The notes under the pieces are model-generated. The model worked only from the letters and a program-made list of their open reading frames with translations. It did no database searches and was not told where the DNA came from. Below, one piece after another: positions 1-8,494 of a DNA stretch of 64,000 bases. The stretch is from Brevibacterium sp. XM4083 (lineage in GTDB: Bacteria > Actinomycetota > Actinomycetes > Actinomycetales > Brevibacteriaceae): assembly GCF_006489205.2 (NCBI RefSeq), contig NZ_VFYR02000002.1, positions 715,278-779,277 on the forward strand. The letters run 5' to 3'. Numbering within the stretch: position 1 is the stretch's first letter; each line of letters begins with the position of its first letter. A program made the translations under genes and the position numbers.

Positions 1-43
1 TCACCCCTTTCGAAACCAATCGGCTCCGATAGCAACCACAGTA

Positions 44-81
44 CTCCACTTCCCTCCACCCAATCCAGCACCTGACCCCAC
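44..81 (-). promoter_or_regulatory. MraZ-box-like array facing left (probable mraZ promoter)
   Basis: Read on the minus strand there are four GTGGRG-like boxes at 81-76 (GTGGGG), 71-66 (GTGCTG, degenerate), 59-54 (GTGGAG) and 49-44 (GTGGAG). They start 10, 12 and 10 bases apart, about one helical turn. MraZ in actinobacteria binds repeats of this type upstream of its own dcw operon. The DUF3040 and dinB genes in this window normally lie next to mraZ, so mraZ is expected just beyond the left edge on the minus strand. Neither mraZ nor the promoter hexamers can be confirmed here. Confidence 0.6.
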
Positions 82-119
82 TTTCGCCTGAGAACCCGAT
101 AAACGCCCAGGTCAGACCC

Positions 120-135
120 GTGGAGGAAAGTGGAA
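120..135 (+). promoter_or_regulatory. Pair of MraZ-box-like repeats
   Basis: GTGGAG at 120-125 and GTGGAA at 130-135 are ten bases apart on the plus strand. They lie between the left-facing array and the larger array before moxR. Two boxes alone are weak evidence. They are listed because spacing and sequence match the flanking arrays. Confidence 0.4.
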
Positions 136-244
136 GAAATCTCCCGCCCGCGCGTCTCCGGGGGTTCCGAGGAGGGCGGATTCGGGTCCGGACGACCACC
201 TCGGCGCGGTCCTCTTCCCTGAGATTCCGGGGATCGTCGCCGAG

Positions 245-328
245 GTGGGGCGATGTGGGGAGGGAAGTGGGGAATCCGGTGGGGCGAAGTGGAGGAGGTG
301 GTGGAGGAAGGTGGGGAGGGAAGTGGGA
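245..328 (+). promoter_or_regulatory. Eight-box MraZ-like array upstream of moxR
   Basis: Eight direct GTGG boxes start at 245, 255, 267, 279, 289, 301, 311 and 323 (GTGGGG, GTGGGG, GTGGGG, GTGGGG, GTGGAG, GTGGAG, GTGGGG, GTGGGA). Spacings are 10, 12, 12, 10, 12, 10 and 12 bases, so the boxes stay on one face of the helix. A typical MraZ site has three or four boxes. This suggests that the moxR operon shares control with the cell-division cluster. The rest of 1-390 holds no gene; an in-frame upward extension of moxR to 253 runs straight through the array and is rejected. Confidence 0.55.
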
Positions 329-390
329 GGGCGGAGATCCTGAGAGGCTCCCGTGTGCGGACCGGGCCCGTTATAAGGGACAATGGACGC

Positions 391-1380
391 ATGTCGACGA
401 GCCAGGAAGCCACACAGACCAATTCAGTCATCGGTGCCGAGCACATCGAGTGGGTACAGCAGCTGACATCACGGGCGCGCACTGCGATGAACTCAGTGCT
501 CGAGGGCAAGGACGAGGCCGTGGGCCTCTCCCTCATCGCCCTCCTCGCCGGCGGCCATGTCCTGCTCGAGGATGTGCCGGGCGTCGGCAAGACCCTGCTC
601 GCCCGGGCGATGGGCAAGGTCGTCGACGGCTCGGTGCGCCGCATCCAGTTCACTCCGGACCTGCTGCCCACCGATGTCGTCGGCGTCAACCTCTTCAATC
701 AGGAGACCCGGCACTTCGAGTTCCGCCGCGGTCCCGTGTTCGCCAACATCATCATCGCCGACGAGATCAACCGCGCGTCCCCGAAGACGCAGTCGGCGAT
801 GCTCGAGTGCATGGCCGAGGGCCAGGCGACGATCGACGGCGAGACGCACATGATGCCCTCGCCGTTCATCGTCGTCGCCACGCAGAACCCCATCGACATG
901 GAGGGCACATACGCCCTGCCCGAGGCCCAGCGCGACCGCTTCATGACGCGCATCTCGCTCGGATACCCGTCGACGGCCGACGAGGTCGACCTGCTCGACA
1001 ACCAGATCGAGCACGATCCGCTCACCGCCGCGCAGGCGGTGACGAGCCTCGAGCAGATCAAGCAGGCCCGCGACATCGTCCGCCATGTCTCGGCGAGCCC
1101 GGCGCTGCGCGAGTACATCGTCGCGATCCTCCAGGCGACGCGCAGCGATCAGGCGATCGTGCTCGGCTCCTCACCGCGCGGCGGCGTCCACCTGCTGCGC
1201 GCCGCGAAGGCCAGGGCCGCCCTGTCGGGTCGCACCTTCGTCACTCCCGACGACATCCAGGCGCTTGCGCCCTTCATCCTCGCCCACCGCATCATCCCGC
1301 GCGACGGCGACGACTCGGAGCTCGCGGCCGACCTCATCGCCCGCGTGCTCGCGCGAGTGCCCGTCTCGACGAATCAGTGA
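391..1380 (+). CDS. moxR: MoxR-family AAA+ ATPase
   Basis: A 329-residue cytoplasmic AAA+ ATPase of the MoxR/RavA group, which act as chaperones for partner proteins. The Walker A motif (GVGKT, Lys67) follows GHVLLEDVP, and the Walker B region reads IIIADEINR. A downstream sensor region and a C-terminal lid domain follow (SSPRGG, then DDIQALAPFILAHRI). The ATG at 391 is chosen over an in-frame ATG at 253 because AAGGGA sits ten bases upstream and conservation begins there. The gene is first in a tight operon with a DUF58 protein and a membrane transglutaminase, a very common actinobacterial trio. The substrate is not known. Confidence 0.93.
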   Translation: MSTSQEATQTNSVIGAEHIEWVQQLTSRARTAMNSVLEGKDEAVGLSLIALLAGGHVLLEDVPGVGKTLLARAMGKVVDGSVRRIQFTPDLLPTDVVGVNLFNQETRHFEFRRGPVFANIIIADEINRASPKTQSAMLECMAEGQATIDGETHMMPSPFIVVATQNPIDMEGTYALPEAQRDRFMTRISLGYPSTADEVDLLDNQIEHDPLTAAQAVTSLEQIKQARDIVRHVSASPALREYIVAILQATRSDQAIVLGSSPRGGVHLLRAAKARAALSGRTFVTPDDIQALAPFILAHRIIPRDGDDSELAADLIARVLARVPVSTNQ

Positions 1381-1384
1381 CGGC

Positions 1385-2533
1385 ATGCGGCTTTCGACCT
1401 CGGGAATCATCTTCATCATCGCCGGAGCCGCGCTCATCGTCGGCGCCTACCGCTTCGCTCTGCCCGGTCTTCTCCCGGCAGGACTGCTGCTCATCGGGCT
1501 CGTCGGCCTCTCCGCCGCCCTCATCGGCTGGGGCACGCGCCGGATCTCGGTGACCCTGCACACTCCCCTGCCCGAAGTCCGGCTCCAGCCCGGAGACGAG
1601 CGCTACCCGCTGGCGCCCGAAGGCAAGGAAGTCGAGGTCGACGCCGTGGTCCGCAACACCGGTCACCTCGCGGTGCCCGCGTCGACGATCGACTTCGTCG
1701 CCGCCGACGGCTTCGGCGACTCGACCGTCGGTGAGGTGCCGCCCCTGGCCGGAGGCCGCTCGCAGAACGTCGTCACCTCCTTCACCCCGAACCGTCGCGG
1801 CCTCAGCGGCATCGAGGCGGTGCTCGTCACCGTCGCCGGTCCCTTCGGTCTCGTCACGGCGAAGAAGAAGGTGCTCGGCGCGCAGCCGATCGCCGTGGCC
1901 GTGCCCTCCCTCGGCGCTCGGATTCCCGGGGACACCGCGAATCGGCCGGCGCGCCTCGACGAGGGCAAGATCCGCTCGGGTCACACGACCCGCGACTTCC
2001 ACACCCGGGAGTACGTACCCGGCGACGATCTGCGCCACGTCCACTGGCCGACGACGGCGAAGTCGGGCGAGCTCATGGTCCGTCACGAGGCCGAGGAGGA
2101 GACGCTCCATGCGCTCATCGTCGTCGATCTCGTCGGCGCCGAGGAGCCGCCGGACGATCTCGAGCAGGAGTTCCTCCTCGCCGCGGCGGCCGCCGCGGGT
2201 GTCGCCTTCCTCCGCGCCGACTACGAGGTCTGCATGATCACCCCCGGCCATGAGTTCCGGTTCCGCGGCCCGCGCGACGTCGACCGTCTGCGCCTGCTCA
2301 CCGCGCTCGTCGAACCGGGACCGGCCCACCTGCCCTCGCACGACAATCCCAACCACGTCGTCATCTGCGCCGCCGATGACGCCCGCGCCCAGGCGATGGC
2401 CGCGCAGTTCACGCGCCGGATCCCCATCACCGTCCGCAGCCTCTCGGAGATCGATGACATGACGATGCTCGGTTTGAGCGAAGACCTGCCCGAATCCTGG
2501 ACGACCTTCGACTCGAAGCGGGTCGTGCGATGA
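1385..2533 (+). CDS. DUF58 domain membrane-anchored protein
   Basis: A 382-residue protein with two closely spaced N-terminal membrane helices (about residues 8-50), then a beta-rich region and the DUF58 signature REYVPGDDLRHVHW near residue 215, which leads into a von Willebrand A-like fold. DUF58 proteins accompany MoxR ATPases and are thought to be their partners. The start at 1385 lies four bases after the moxR stop, and the end overlaps the next start (ATGA at 2530-2533), so translation is probably coupled. The biochemical role is unknown. A larger open frame from 1085 merely overlaps moxR. Confidence 0.9.
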   Translation: MRLSTSGIIFIIAGAALIVGAYRFALPGLLPAGLLLIGLVGLSAALIGWGTRRISVTLHTPLPEVRLQPGDERYPLAPEGKEVEVDAVVRNTGHLAVPASTIDFVAADGFGDSTVGEVPPLAGGRSQNVVTSFTPNRRGLSGIEAVLVTVAGPFGLVTAKKKVLGAQPIAVAVPSLGARIPGDTANRPARLDEGKIRSGHTTRDFHTREYVPGDDLRHVHWPTTAKSGELMVRHEAEEETLHALIVVDLVGAEEPPDDLEQEFLLAAAAAAGVAFLRADYEVCMITPGHEFRFRGPRDVDRLRLLTALVEPGPAHLPSHDNPNHVVICAADDARAQAMAAQFTRRIPITVRSLSEIDDMTMLGLSEDLPESWTTFDSKRVVR

Positions 2534-5121
2534 GCGCCGACGTCCTGCAGCCCGACGTCGTGCAGCCCGGAGTTGTGCAGGAGGAGCGGCAGCGCTCTTC
2601 GACGTGGCTCGAGTCGCTGTCGGTGTTCGTCGCCATGGTGCTCACCGCGATCGGCCTCTCCGCGGTGTTCTCCGACTTCGACTGGCTGCTGCCGGTCCTC
2701 GTCGCCGTCTTCCTCATCGTCCTCGTCGGGGCGATCTTCCGCAGCATCCCGGGGCTCAGGGCCACCGGCACCGCGGTCATCGCCCAGTGCATCGTCGGCG
2801 TCATCGCCGTCCTCGTCCTCTGTGCCCCCGACACGCTGCTGGCAGGGATCATCCCGACCGGTGAGTCGTTCGTCGCCGTCATCGACCTCCTCTCGGCCGG
2901 GGTGAGCGACCTCTACGCCTCGACCCCGCCGGCGGAGAGCACGCCCGGCTTCACGGCGATGCTGACGATCGCGTTCACGCTCATCACAATCCTCATCGAC
3001 GGACTCGTCTCCGACCTCCGCGCCCCGAAGGTCAGCGGCGTCCTCCTGCTCGTGCTGTGGATGATCCCGGTGTTCTTCGCCCCCGCGCAGGTGCGGTGGT
3101 GGCACATCGCGGCGATCCTCGCCGCGTTCCTCCTCCTAATGCTCAGCCCCTACTTCCCGCACTCGAAGTGGCGCGGCGGGCTCACCGCAGTCGTCGCCGG
3201 CGCGGTCGCGATCATCCTCGGGATCGCCCTGCCGACTCTCCTGCCGCAGGTGCCGACGCTGCCCAACCGCGCGTCGAACAATCAGGGCGACCTCACGGTG
3301 ACGAACCCGTTCCTCGATTTGCGCGCCGACCTCGGCGCCCGCGACGATTCGACGCTGTTCACGTACACGACGACGGCGGAGAACCCCGAGCCGATCCGCC
3401 TGACGTCGATCAACTCCTTCGACGGGCAGACATGGGCGCCGACGCCGTTCGGACTCGACCAGTTCGCGATCGCCGCCGAGGGCCTGCCGTGGCCGCAGGG
3501 TCTGCCGCGCGACCAGGGCTACTCCGAGCAGCGCATCGACTTCTCGATCGGCCAGTACGATCAGCAGTACCTGCCGACGCCCTACGCCCCGCAGCAGCCG
3601 GAGGGACTCGACCGCCGGTGGATCTACGACGAGTCCTCGCTGACGATCGTCGGCAACGGGGAGCGCTCCGGCGGGCTCGACTACTCGATGAACTACCTGT
3701 CGATCGAACCCGATGTCAGCGTCATGCAGTCGGCGACCCCGGTCAACTCCGCGGAGTTCGAGACCGAGCTCGAAGTGCCCGAGACCCTGCCGCAGAGCGT
3801 GCGCGACACCGCCGACGAGGTCACCGCCGGGGCGAGCAACCAGTGGGAGGCCGCCGTGCTGCTCCAGGCGTACTTCCGCAGCGGCGAGTTCGAGTACTCA
3901 CTCGATGCCCCGGAGGAGGCCAGCGGTGACGCGATCTCCGACTTCCTCGTCGACAAGCGCGGCTACTGCGTGCAGTTCTCCTCGGCGATGACGATCATGG
4001 CCAGGACCCTGGGCATTCCCGCCCGGATCGGCGTCGGTTTCGCCTCCGGCACCGAGAACGGGGGCGAGTACCAGGTCTCGATGCAGGATTCCCACGCGTG
4101 GCCGGAGCTCTACTTCGACGGTGTCGGCTGGGTGCGCTTCGAGCCCACACCGGGCGGACCGGCGGGGGCGCCCCCGGCGTGGACCGTCGCCGACGGCAAT
4201 GCCGATGAGGCGAATGAGGAGACCACCGAATCCGCCACGCCGACCGCGGAGCCGACGGAGAGCGCATCCGAGGCCGCCCCGGCGACCGAGGAGGAAGCGA
4301 CCACCGAGGCGACGGATGCCGCAGCGGAGCCGGCGAACTCGACTCTCGGCACCGTGATGTGGGCCGTCATCATCGCCGTTCTCATCCTCCTGCTGCTCGC
4401 GATTCCCGCGCTGTGGCGGGTGCTCCAGCGCCGTCGCCGCACCGGCTCCCCGGTCGACCTCGAGAACGTGTGGACCGAGATCAGGGCTCTGGCGACCGAT
4501 TACGGACAGAGCCTCGATCCGAGCCGCACCCTCCGCCACAGCGAACTCGTCCTCGCCGGCGGTCCCGCCGTCGCCGAGGCGGGTGCTCGCGCCGCCCGCG
4601 GTGAGACGCGGTCCGACTCCGGCTCAGCCGAGCGCAACGGGGTCGACCGGGCCGGGGTTGCCGGTGTCGCGGGCGCCGGGGCTGCGGGAGCCGGGGTTGC
4701 CGACGGAGGTGCCGGTGCGGCTTCTGGCGCAGGGGCCGGGACGTTCAGTCCGTCTGGCCCGAGTCACGGCCGCACCGACGGCGGGCGCGTGCCCGCGAGC
4801 CAGGCGGCTGCAGGTTCCGACGGCACCAGCACGCTCGGCGGTTCGACTGGGGGACGTCCCCCGTCGGCGCTCGGCCTCGACGCTCTGCGAAGCCCGGTTC
4901 CGTCGGCCGCCGGCATCCGCCGTCACGACGACACGGCGCTGTCGGCGTTCATCGACGCCCTCGAAGCGCAGCGCTACGGCGCGCAGGCCACGGACCTCTC
5001 CCCCGCCGAGGTGCAGGCCGTCGTCGACGAGGTGCAGACGGACCTGTCCGAGCATGCGACACCCGGCAGCCGGATCTCCGCGAAGATCTGGCCGGCGAGC
5101 ATCTTCAATCCCCCGAGGTGA
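2530..5121 (+). CDS. Transglutaminase-like membrane protein (TgpA type)
   Basis: An 863-residue integral membrane protein. About six N-terminal helices (residues 35-240) precede a large extracytoplasmic transglutaminase-like domain. Its Cys-His-Asp core shows as KRGYCVQFS (Cys480) and QDSHAWPE (His522). An acidic Thr/Glu/Ala-rich linker (about 555-600), one further helix (about 603-625) and a cytoplasmic DUF4129-like tail follow. The tail contains a low-complexity Gly/Ala insert at about 700-790. The gene is third in the moxR-DUF58 operon. The family is linked to envelope integrity, but no physiological substrate is established. Confidence 0.9.
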   Translation: MSADVLQPDVVQPGVVQEERQRSSTWLESLSVFVAMVLTAIGLSAVFSDFDWLLPVLVAVFLIVLVGAIFRSIPGLRATGTAVIAQCIVGVIAVLVLCAPDTLLAGIIPTGESFVAVIDLLSAGVSDLYASTPPAESTPGFTAMLTIAFTLITILIDGLVSDLRAPKVSGVLLLVLWMIPVFFAPAQVRWWHIAAILAAFLLLMLSPYFPHSKWRGGLTAVVAGAVAIILGIALPTLLPQVPTLPNRASNNQGDLTVTNPFLDLRADLGARDDSTLFTYTTTAENPEPIRLTSINSFDGQTWAPTPFGLDQFAIAAEGLPWPQGLPRDQGYSEQRIDFSIGQYDQQYLPTPYAPQQPEGLDRRWIYDESSLTIVGNGERSGGLDYSMNYLSIEPDVSVMQSATPVNSAEFETELEVPETLPQSVRDTADEVTAGASNQWEAAVLLQAYFRSGEFEYSLDAPEEASGDAISDFLVDKRGYCVQFSSAMTIMARTLGIPARIGVGFASGTENGGEYQVSMQDSHAWPELYFDGVGWVRFEPTPGGPAGAPPAWTVADGNADEANEETTESATPTAEPTESASEAAPATEEEATTEATDAAAEPANSTLGTVMWAVIIAVLILLLLAIPALWRVLQRRRRTGSPVDLENVWTEIRALATDYGQSLDPSRTLRHSELVLAGGPAVAEAGARAARGETRSDSGSAERNGVDRAGVAGVAGAGAAGAGVADGGAGAASGAGAGTFSPSGPSHGRTDGGRVPASQAAAGSDGTSTLGGSTGGRPPSALGLDALRSPVPSAAGIRRHDDTALSAFIDALEAQRYGAQATDLSPAEVQAVVDEVQTDLSEHATPGSRISAKIWPASIFNPPR

Positions 5122-5154
5122 CCGCCCGCCGCGCGTCGACCGACCACGACCCGC

Positions 5155-5790
5155 TTCCCACCGCCGCTTGGGCACACCTGGGTTTCGGCGGCTCAGTTCA
5201 TTACCTGAGCCCTCCGGCCTGGACAGAGCTGCCGACGAATGTCCGCGCGCGGGCCCGGCGTCATCTCTCCGAGTCCTCCTCGGACGCCACTCCTGTCCGC
5301 CTCCGGTGACATTGCGCCAGGTCGAACCGAGATGGCCCCGACAAGGACCGGCCATCCCGAATCCAACTGGCGCACACCGCCGATCGACCCGACCTGTCCT
5401 TCCTCCCACTGCTGGCTGGTCCGACCCGTCCCGCCTCCCCCGGCCGCTTGAGCTCACCTGGGTTTCGGCGGCTCAGTTCATTACCTGAGCCCTCCGGCGT
5501 GGACAGAGCTGCCGACGAAAGTCTGCGCGCGGGCCCGGCGTCATCTCTCCGAGACCTCCCCGCCGCCACACCTGCCCGCCTCCGGTGACATTGCGCCAGG
5601 TCGAACCGAGATGGCACCGGCAACGACCGGCCATTCCGAATCCAGCTGGCCCGCACCGCGGATCGACCCGACCCGCCCCGCCTCCCACCGCTGGCTGGTC
5701 CGACCCGTCCCGCCTCCCCCTGCCGTTTGAGCTCACCTGGTTTTCGGCGGCTCAGTTCATTACCTGAGCCCTCCGGCGTGGACAGAGCCC
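5155..5790. repeat. 280-bp tandem repeat, 2.2 copies, each with a hairpin
   Basis: After the transglutaminase operon, about 850 bases without a credible gene hold a tandem repeat. The motif GGTTTCGGCGGCTCAG recurs at 5181, 5461 and about 5740, giving a period of 279-280 bases. The first two units are complete; the third stops near 5788. Each contains GGCTCAG-(8)-CTGAGCC, a perfect 7-bp stem, at 5190-5211, 5470-5491 and 5749-5770. An open frame runs antisense through the repeat, but its product is itself repetitive and unlike any protein I recognise. From 5791 to 5893 I see only GC-rich sequence. Confidence 0.85.
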
Positions 5791-5893
5791 GAGTTCGCAG
5801 GCGCCTGCGCGAGGGCGGCGGCACGCCCAACTGCGCACGGGCGGTGGCACGCTCAGCCGCGAGCGGACGGTTGCGCCCGCGCGCGGGGCATGC

Positions 5894-5934
5894 GAAAGGG
5901 CACCGGGATGATTGCTCATCCGCAGTGCCCTTCG
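5894..5934 (-). terminator. Terminator-like hairpin after the DUF3040 gene
   Basis: AAGGGCAC (5896-5903) pairs with GTGCCCTT (5925-5932). Inside, GGATGA pairs with TCATCC around a TTGC loop. The hairpin lies 40 bases beyond the stop of the leftward DUF3040 gene. There is only a short T run on the minus strand (TTTCG). Confidence 0.6.
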
Positions 5935-5972
5935 AAACTCAGAGGCTCACGGCACTCACCGGTGCCGAGTGC

Positions 5973-6386
5973 TCACTCCCCGCGCTGGCGCTTCTCCCAG
6001 CGATCCTCCATGCGGCTCATGAAGCCACCGGAGCTCTTGCCGTTCGACTTCGGCGCCGCTCCTGATCCCGAGGAGTTCTTCGCGCCATCGCCGACGCGTC
6101 CGGGACGGCTGAATGCCCAATACATACCGGCGACCATGAGACCGAAACCGACGACGCCGAGGGCGATCCACGCAACCGCCTGATTCACCATCGAGATCGC
6201 GAAGATCGTCGCGGCGAGACCGGCGAGGGCGACGAGGATGCCGACGACGAAGCGCTTCGCCGAGAAACCCGGACCGCTCACTGCCGCCTGGGATTCCGAG
6301 ATGTTGCGTGCGAATCGGGGGTCTTCGCTGCGCAGCTGCTTCTCCAGCTGATCGAGAAGCTGCTGTTCGTGATCGGAGAGTGGCAT
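5973..6386 (-). CDS. DUF3040 small membrane protein
   Basis: A 137-residue protein that begins with a charged helix containing LSDHEQQLLDQLE, the hallmark of DUF3040. Two membrane helices follow at about residues 46-65 and 70-92, then a basic Ser/Gly-rich tail. In many actinobacteria this gene lies between dinB and mraZ, next to the division and cell-wall cluster, and the orientation here fits that order. No function is established. TATGAT on the minus strand (6430-6425), about 40 bases upstream of the start, is a reasonable -10, without a clear -35. Confidence 0.88.
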   Translation of the reverse strand: MPLSDHEQQLLDQLEKQLRSEDPRFARNISESQAAVSGPGFSAKRFVVGILVALAGLAATIFAISMVNQAVAWIALGVVGFGLMVAGMYWAFSRPGRVGDGAKNSSGSGAAPKSNGKSSGGFMSRMEDRWEKRQRGE

Positions 6387-6681
6387 GTCGAACCCCCGTT
6401 TCCTTACTCTGGCCTATTGCCCCAATCATAGTCTCTGAACACTGAAAAAACATCTTCGGAACGGGGCAGGCGGGGGTATTCCCACCCCGTCCTCAGACTC
6501 ACTGATGGCGGCTGAACGCGCGCCCTGTGCGACGTCCGCCGCACAGCCTCCTGCGCCCGTCTCTCCGGGCGAACAACGGCCCTGGCCAGAGACCCTGCGA
6601 GGCGCGCTGACCACCCTCTCACACGATGTCCGAAACCCGCTGGTGACGCGTCGGCTCCCCCGTGCCGAAACCCCGTGGACG
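6387..6681. other. Intergenic region between dinB and the DUF3040 gene
   Basis: About 295 bases. The part next to the DUF3040 gene carries the probable promoter (TATGAT on the minus strand at 6430-6425) in unusually AT-rich sequence. A short inverted repeat, GGCGGGGGTA / TTCCCACCCC, lies near 6468-6488. The remainder up to the dinB stop shows no gene or structure I can support. Confidence 0.4.
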
Positions 6682-7917
6682 TCAGCGCTTGGGCTGCCGG
6701 CGGAGGAGGGAGGCCTGCGAGATCGCCTCGGTGCCGAACCGGCGTCGCACGTCGTCGAGGGCGACCTCCGCTTCGCGCCCGGCGTGCTCGGGTTCGTCCA
6801 ACCGGGCTTGCCGCCCGCTGACGGCGAAGTCCATGAGCCCCGCAGCGCGGACTCCGAGCAGCCGGACGCCCTTGGTCCGCTGCTCCCGCAGTCCGCGCAG
6901 CGCCGGCCCGAGCGCCTCGTACATCTCCCGGGCCAGATCGGTGGGAGCTTCGAGGGTGATCGACCGGGACAGCGTCGTGAAGTCGTCGAGTCGGTACTTG
7001 AGCCCGAGCGTCGTCGCGACCTTCCCCTCGGCCCGCACGCGGTGCGCAACCTTGTCGCAGAGCCGCAGAAGCTCGTGCTCGAGCTCCGAGAGATCCCAGA
7101 CGTCGGCGCCGAACGTGTGCTCGGCACTGATCGACCGGTCCTTGACCTGGCGATCCATGCCATGGGAGTCGAGTCCGTGCGCGCTGCGCCACAGGTGGTG
7201 CCCATGCGCACCGAACACCCGCCCGACCCACGCTTCGTCCATCGCCGCAAGATCGCCGATGAGGCGGATACCGTACTTCGCGAACCCCGCCTGGGTCTTC
7301 TCCCCCACGCCGGGCAGCGCCTCGATCGGCATCGGGTCGAGGAAGTCCCGGGTCGCGGCGAGCGGAACGAGCAGCTGACCGTGCGGCTTCGCCCGCGCCG
7401 AGGCGAGCTTGGCGACGACCCGTGACCCGGCGATCCCGACGGAGGCGCTCAGTCCCGTGCGCTGCTCGATCTCCGCGCGCAGCTGTGTCGTGATGTGGAC
7501 CGGGGACCCGAGCCTGCGCACCGCCCCGGAGACGTCGATGTACGCCTCGTCGACGCTGACCTGGAGGACGTCGGGTGTCACCTCGGCGACGAGGTCGAAG
7601 ACCTGCTTCGAATACGCGGAGTACAGGCCATGGGAGGAGGGGATCACCTCGGCGATCGGACACAGGCCGATGGCCCGGGACATCGGCATCGCTGCGTGGA
7701 CCCCGAACTCACGGGCCTCATAGCTGGCGGAGACGACGACACCGCGCCCGGCCCTGCCGCCGACGATGACGGGCCTGCCGACGAGTTCGGGACGTGAGAG
7801 CAGCTCGACGGAGACGAAGAACGAATCCATGTCGAGATGGAGCATCGTCGCTCCCGTGTCATCCGTTCCCAGGTGCTCGAGGTCACCGCCGGAACGGGCC
7901 AGCTGCTTGCGGCTCAT
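6682..7917 (-). CDS. dinB: DNA polymerase IV (Y family)
   Basis: A 411-residue translesion DNA polymerase. The palm carries both catalytic acid motifs: LHLDMDSFF (Asp29, Asp31) and VSVDEAYIDVS. The helix-hairpin-helix region IEALPGVGEKTQ follows, then the little-finger domain. The ATG at 7917 is preferred; the frame continues to 7998, but that would run into the divergent lipoprotein gene. The next in-frame ATG (7845) would begin directly at the catalytic strand. No LexA-type box (GAAC-N4-GTTC) is seen upstream, so SOS control is not indicated. All catalytic residues are present. Confidence 0.93.
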   Translation of the reverse strand: MSRKQLARSGGDLEHLGTDDTGATMLHLDMDSFFVSVELLSRPELVGRPVIVGGRAGRGVVVSASYEAREFGVHAAMPMSRAIGLCPIAEVIPSSHGLYSAYSKQVFDLVAEVTPDVLQVSVDEAYIDVSGAVRRLGSPVHITTQLRAEIEQRTGLSASVGIAGSRVVAKLASARAKPHGQLLVPLAATRDFLDPMPIEALPGVGEKTQAGFAKYGIRLIGDLAAMDEAWVGRVFGAHGHHLWRSAHGLDSHGMDRQVKDRSISAEHTFGADVWDLSELEHELLRLCDKVAHRVRAEGKVATTLGLKYRLDDFTTLSRSITLEAPTDLAREMYEALGPALRGLREQRTKGVRLLGVRAAGLMDFAVSGRQARLDEPEHAGREAEVALDDVRRRFGTEAISQASLLRRQPKR

Positions 7918-7975
7918 GTCCCACCCACGGATCGAACTTTTCGGCTCCCGCACGGTCTGCGGGTAATCTGTGACC

Positions 7976-8494
7976 ATGGTATCGCGCAGCACTGTCACGA
8001 CGATGACGCTTGCCCTCGGCCTTGTCCTCGCCGGATGCTCGGGACCCAGCGACCCGACGTCTCAGTCGACGTCGACCCCGTCGGAGTCCGCGACGCAGAC
8101 CGACGCCACCGCAGCTCCCAGCGATGCGGGCACCGAGAGTCCGACCCCCACCGAGGCGGCCCCCACACAGGCCGAACTCCCCGACTTCATGGCCCCCTAC
8201 GAGGGCGCCGAGGTGATCTCGAGTTCGCGGGCGCAGGCCGAGTCCGGGAAGCTCGATCAGGTGAGCATCGTCATGCGGGCGGAGGCCGAACCCGACGACA
8301 TCGTCAAGTCCTACACCGAGAAGCTCGAGCAGGCCGGGTTCGAGACCTTCGGCGACGGGTCGCTGACGAAGGCCGCGCAGGTCGTGAACTTCCGTCACAA
8401 GGACAACGACGGCATGCTCGTCCTCACCGTCAGCGACGACCCCGCCGACCCGAAGTCCTCGATCGTGTCGCTCGGCGGGACCATCGCTCCGTGA
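7976..8494 (+). CDS. Small predicted lipoprotein, function unknown
   Basis: A 172-residue secreted lipoprotein with a short N-terminus, a hydrophobic stretch and a clear lipobox LVLAGC. A Ser/Thr/Pro-rich linker of about 45 residues precedes a small globular domain of about 100 residues. An in-frame GTG at 7970 is an alternative start. TAATCT at 7964-7969 sits six bases before the ATG, so the transcript may be leaderless. The stop overlaps the GTG of the polyprenyl synthase gene (8491-8494), which suggests co-expression. I do not recognise the globular domain. Confidence 0.8.
   Translation: MVSRSTVTTMTLALGLVLAGCSGPSDPTSQSTSTPSESATQTDATAAPSDAGTESPTPTEAAPTQAELPDFMAPYEGAEVISSSRAQAESGKLDQVSIVMRAEAEPDDIVKSYTEKLEQAGFETFGDGSLTKAAQVVNFRHKDNDGMLVLTVSDDPADPKSSIVSLGGTIAP

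Noticed and set aside
253-390. In-frame N-terminal extension of moxR from the ATG at 253
   Set aside because: The extension translates the GTGG box array into Gly/Glu/Trp repeats, has no family similarity, and the ATG at 391 has a good ribosome site.
5261-5830. Minus-strand frame of 189 codons through the 280-bp repeat
   Set aside because: Its product is only the repeat translated, Arg/Gly/Ser-rich, with no start signal and no recognisable domain.
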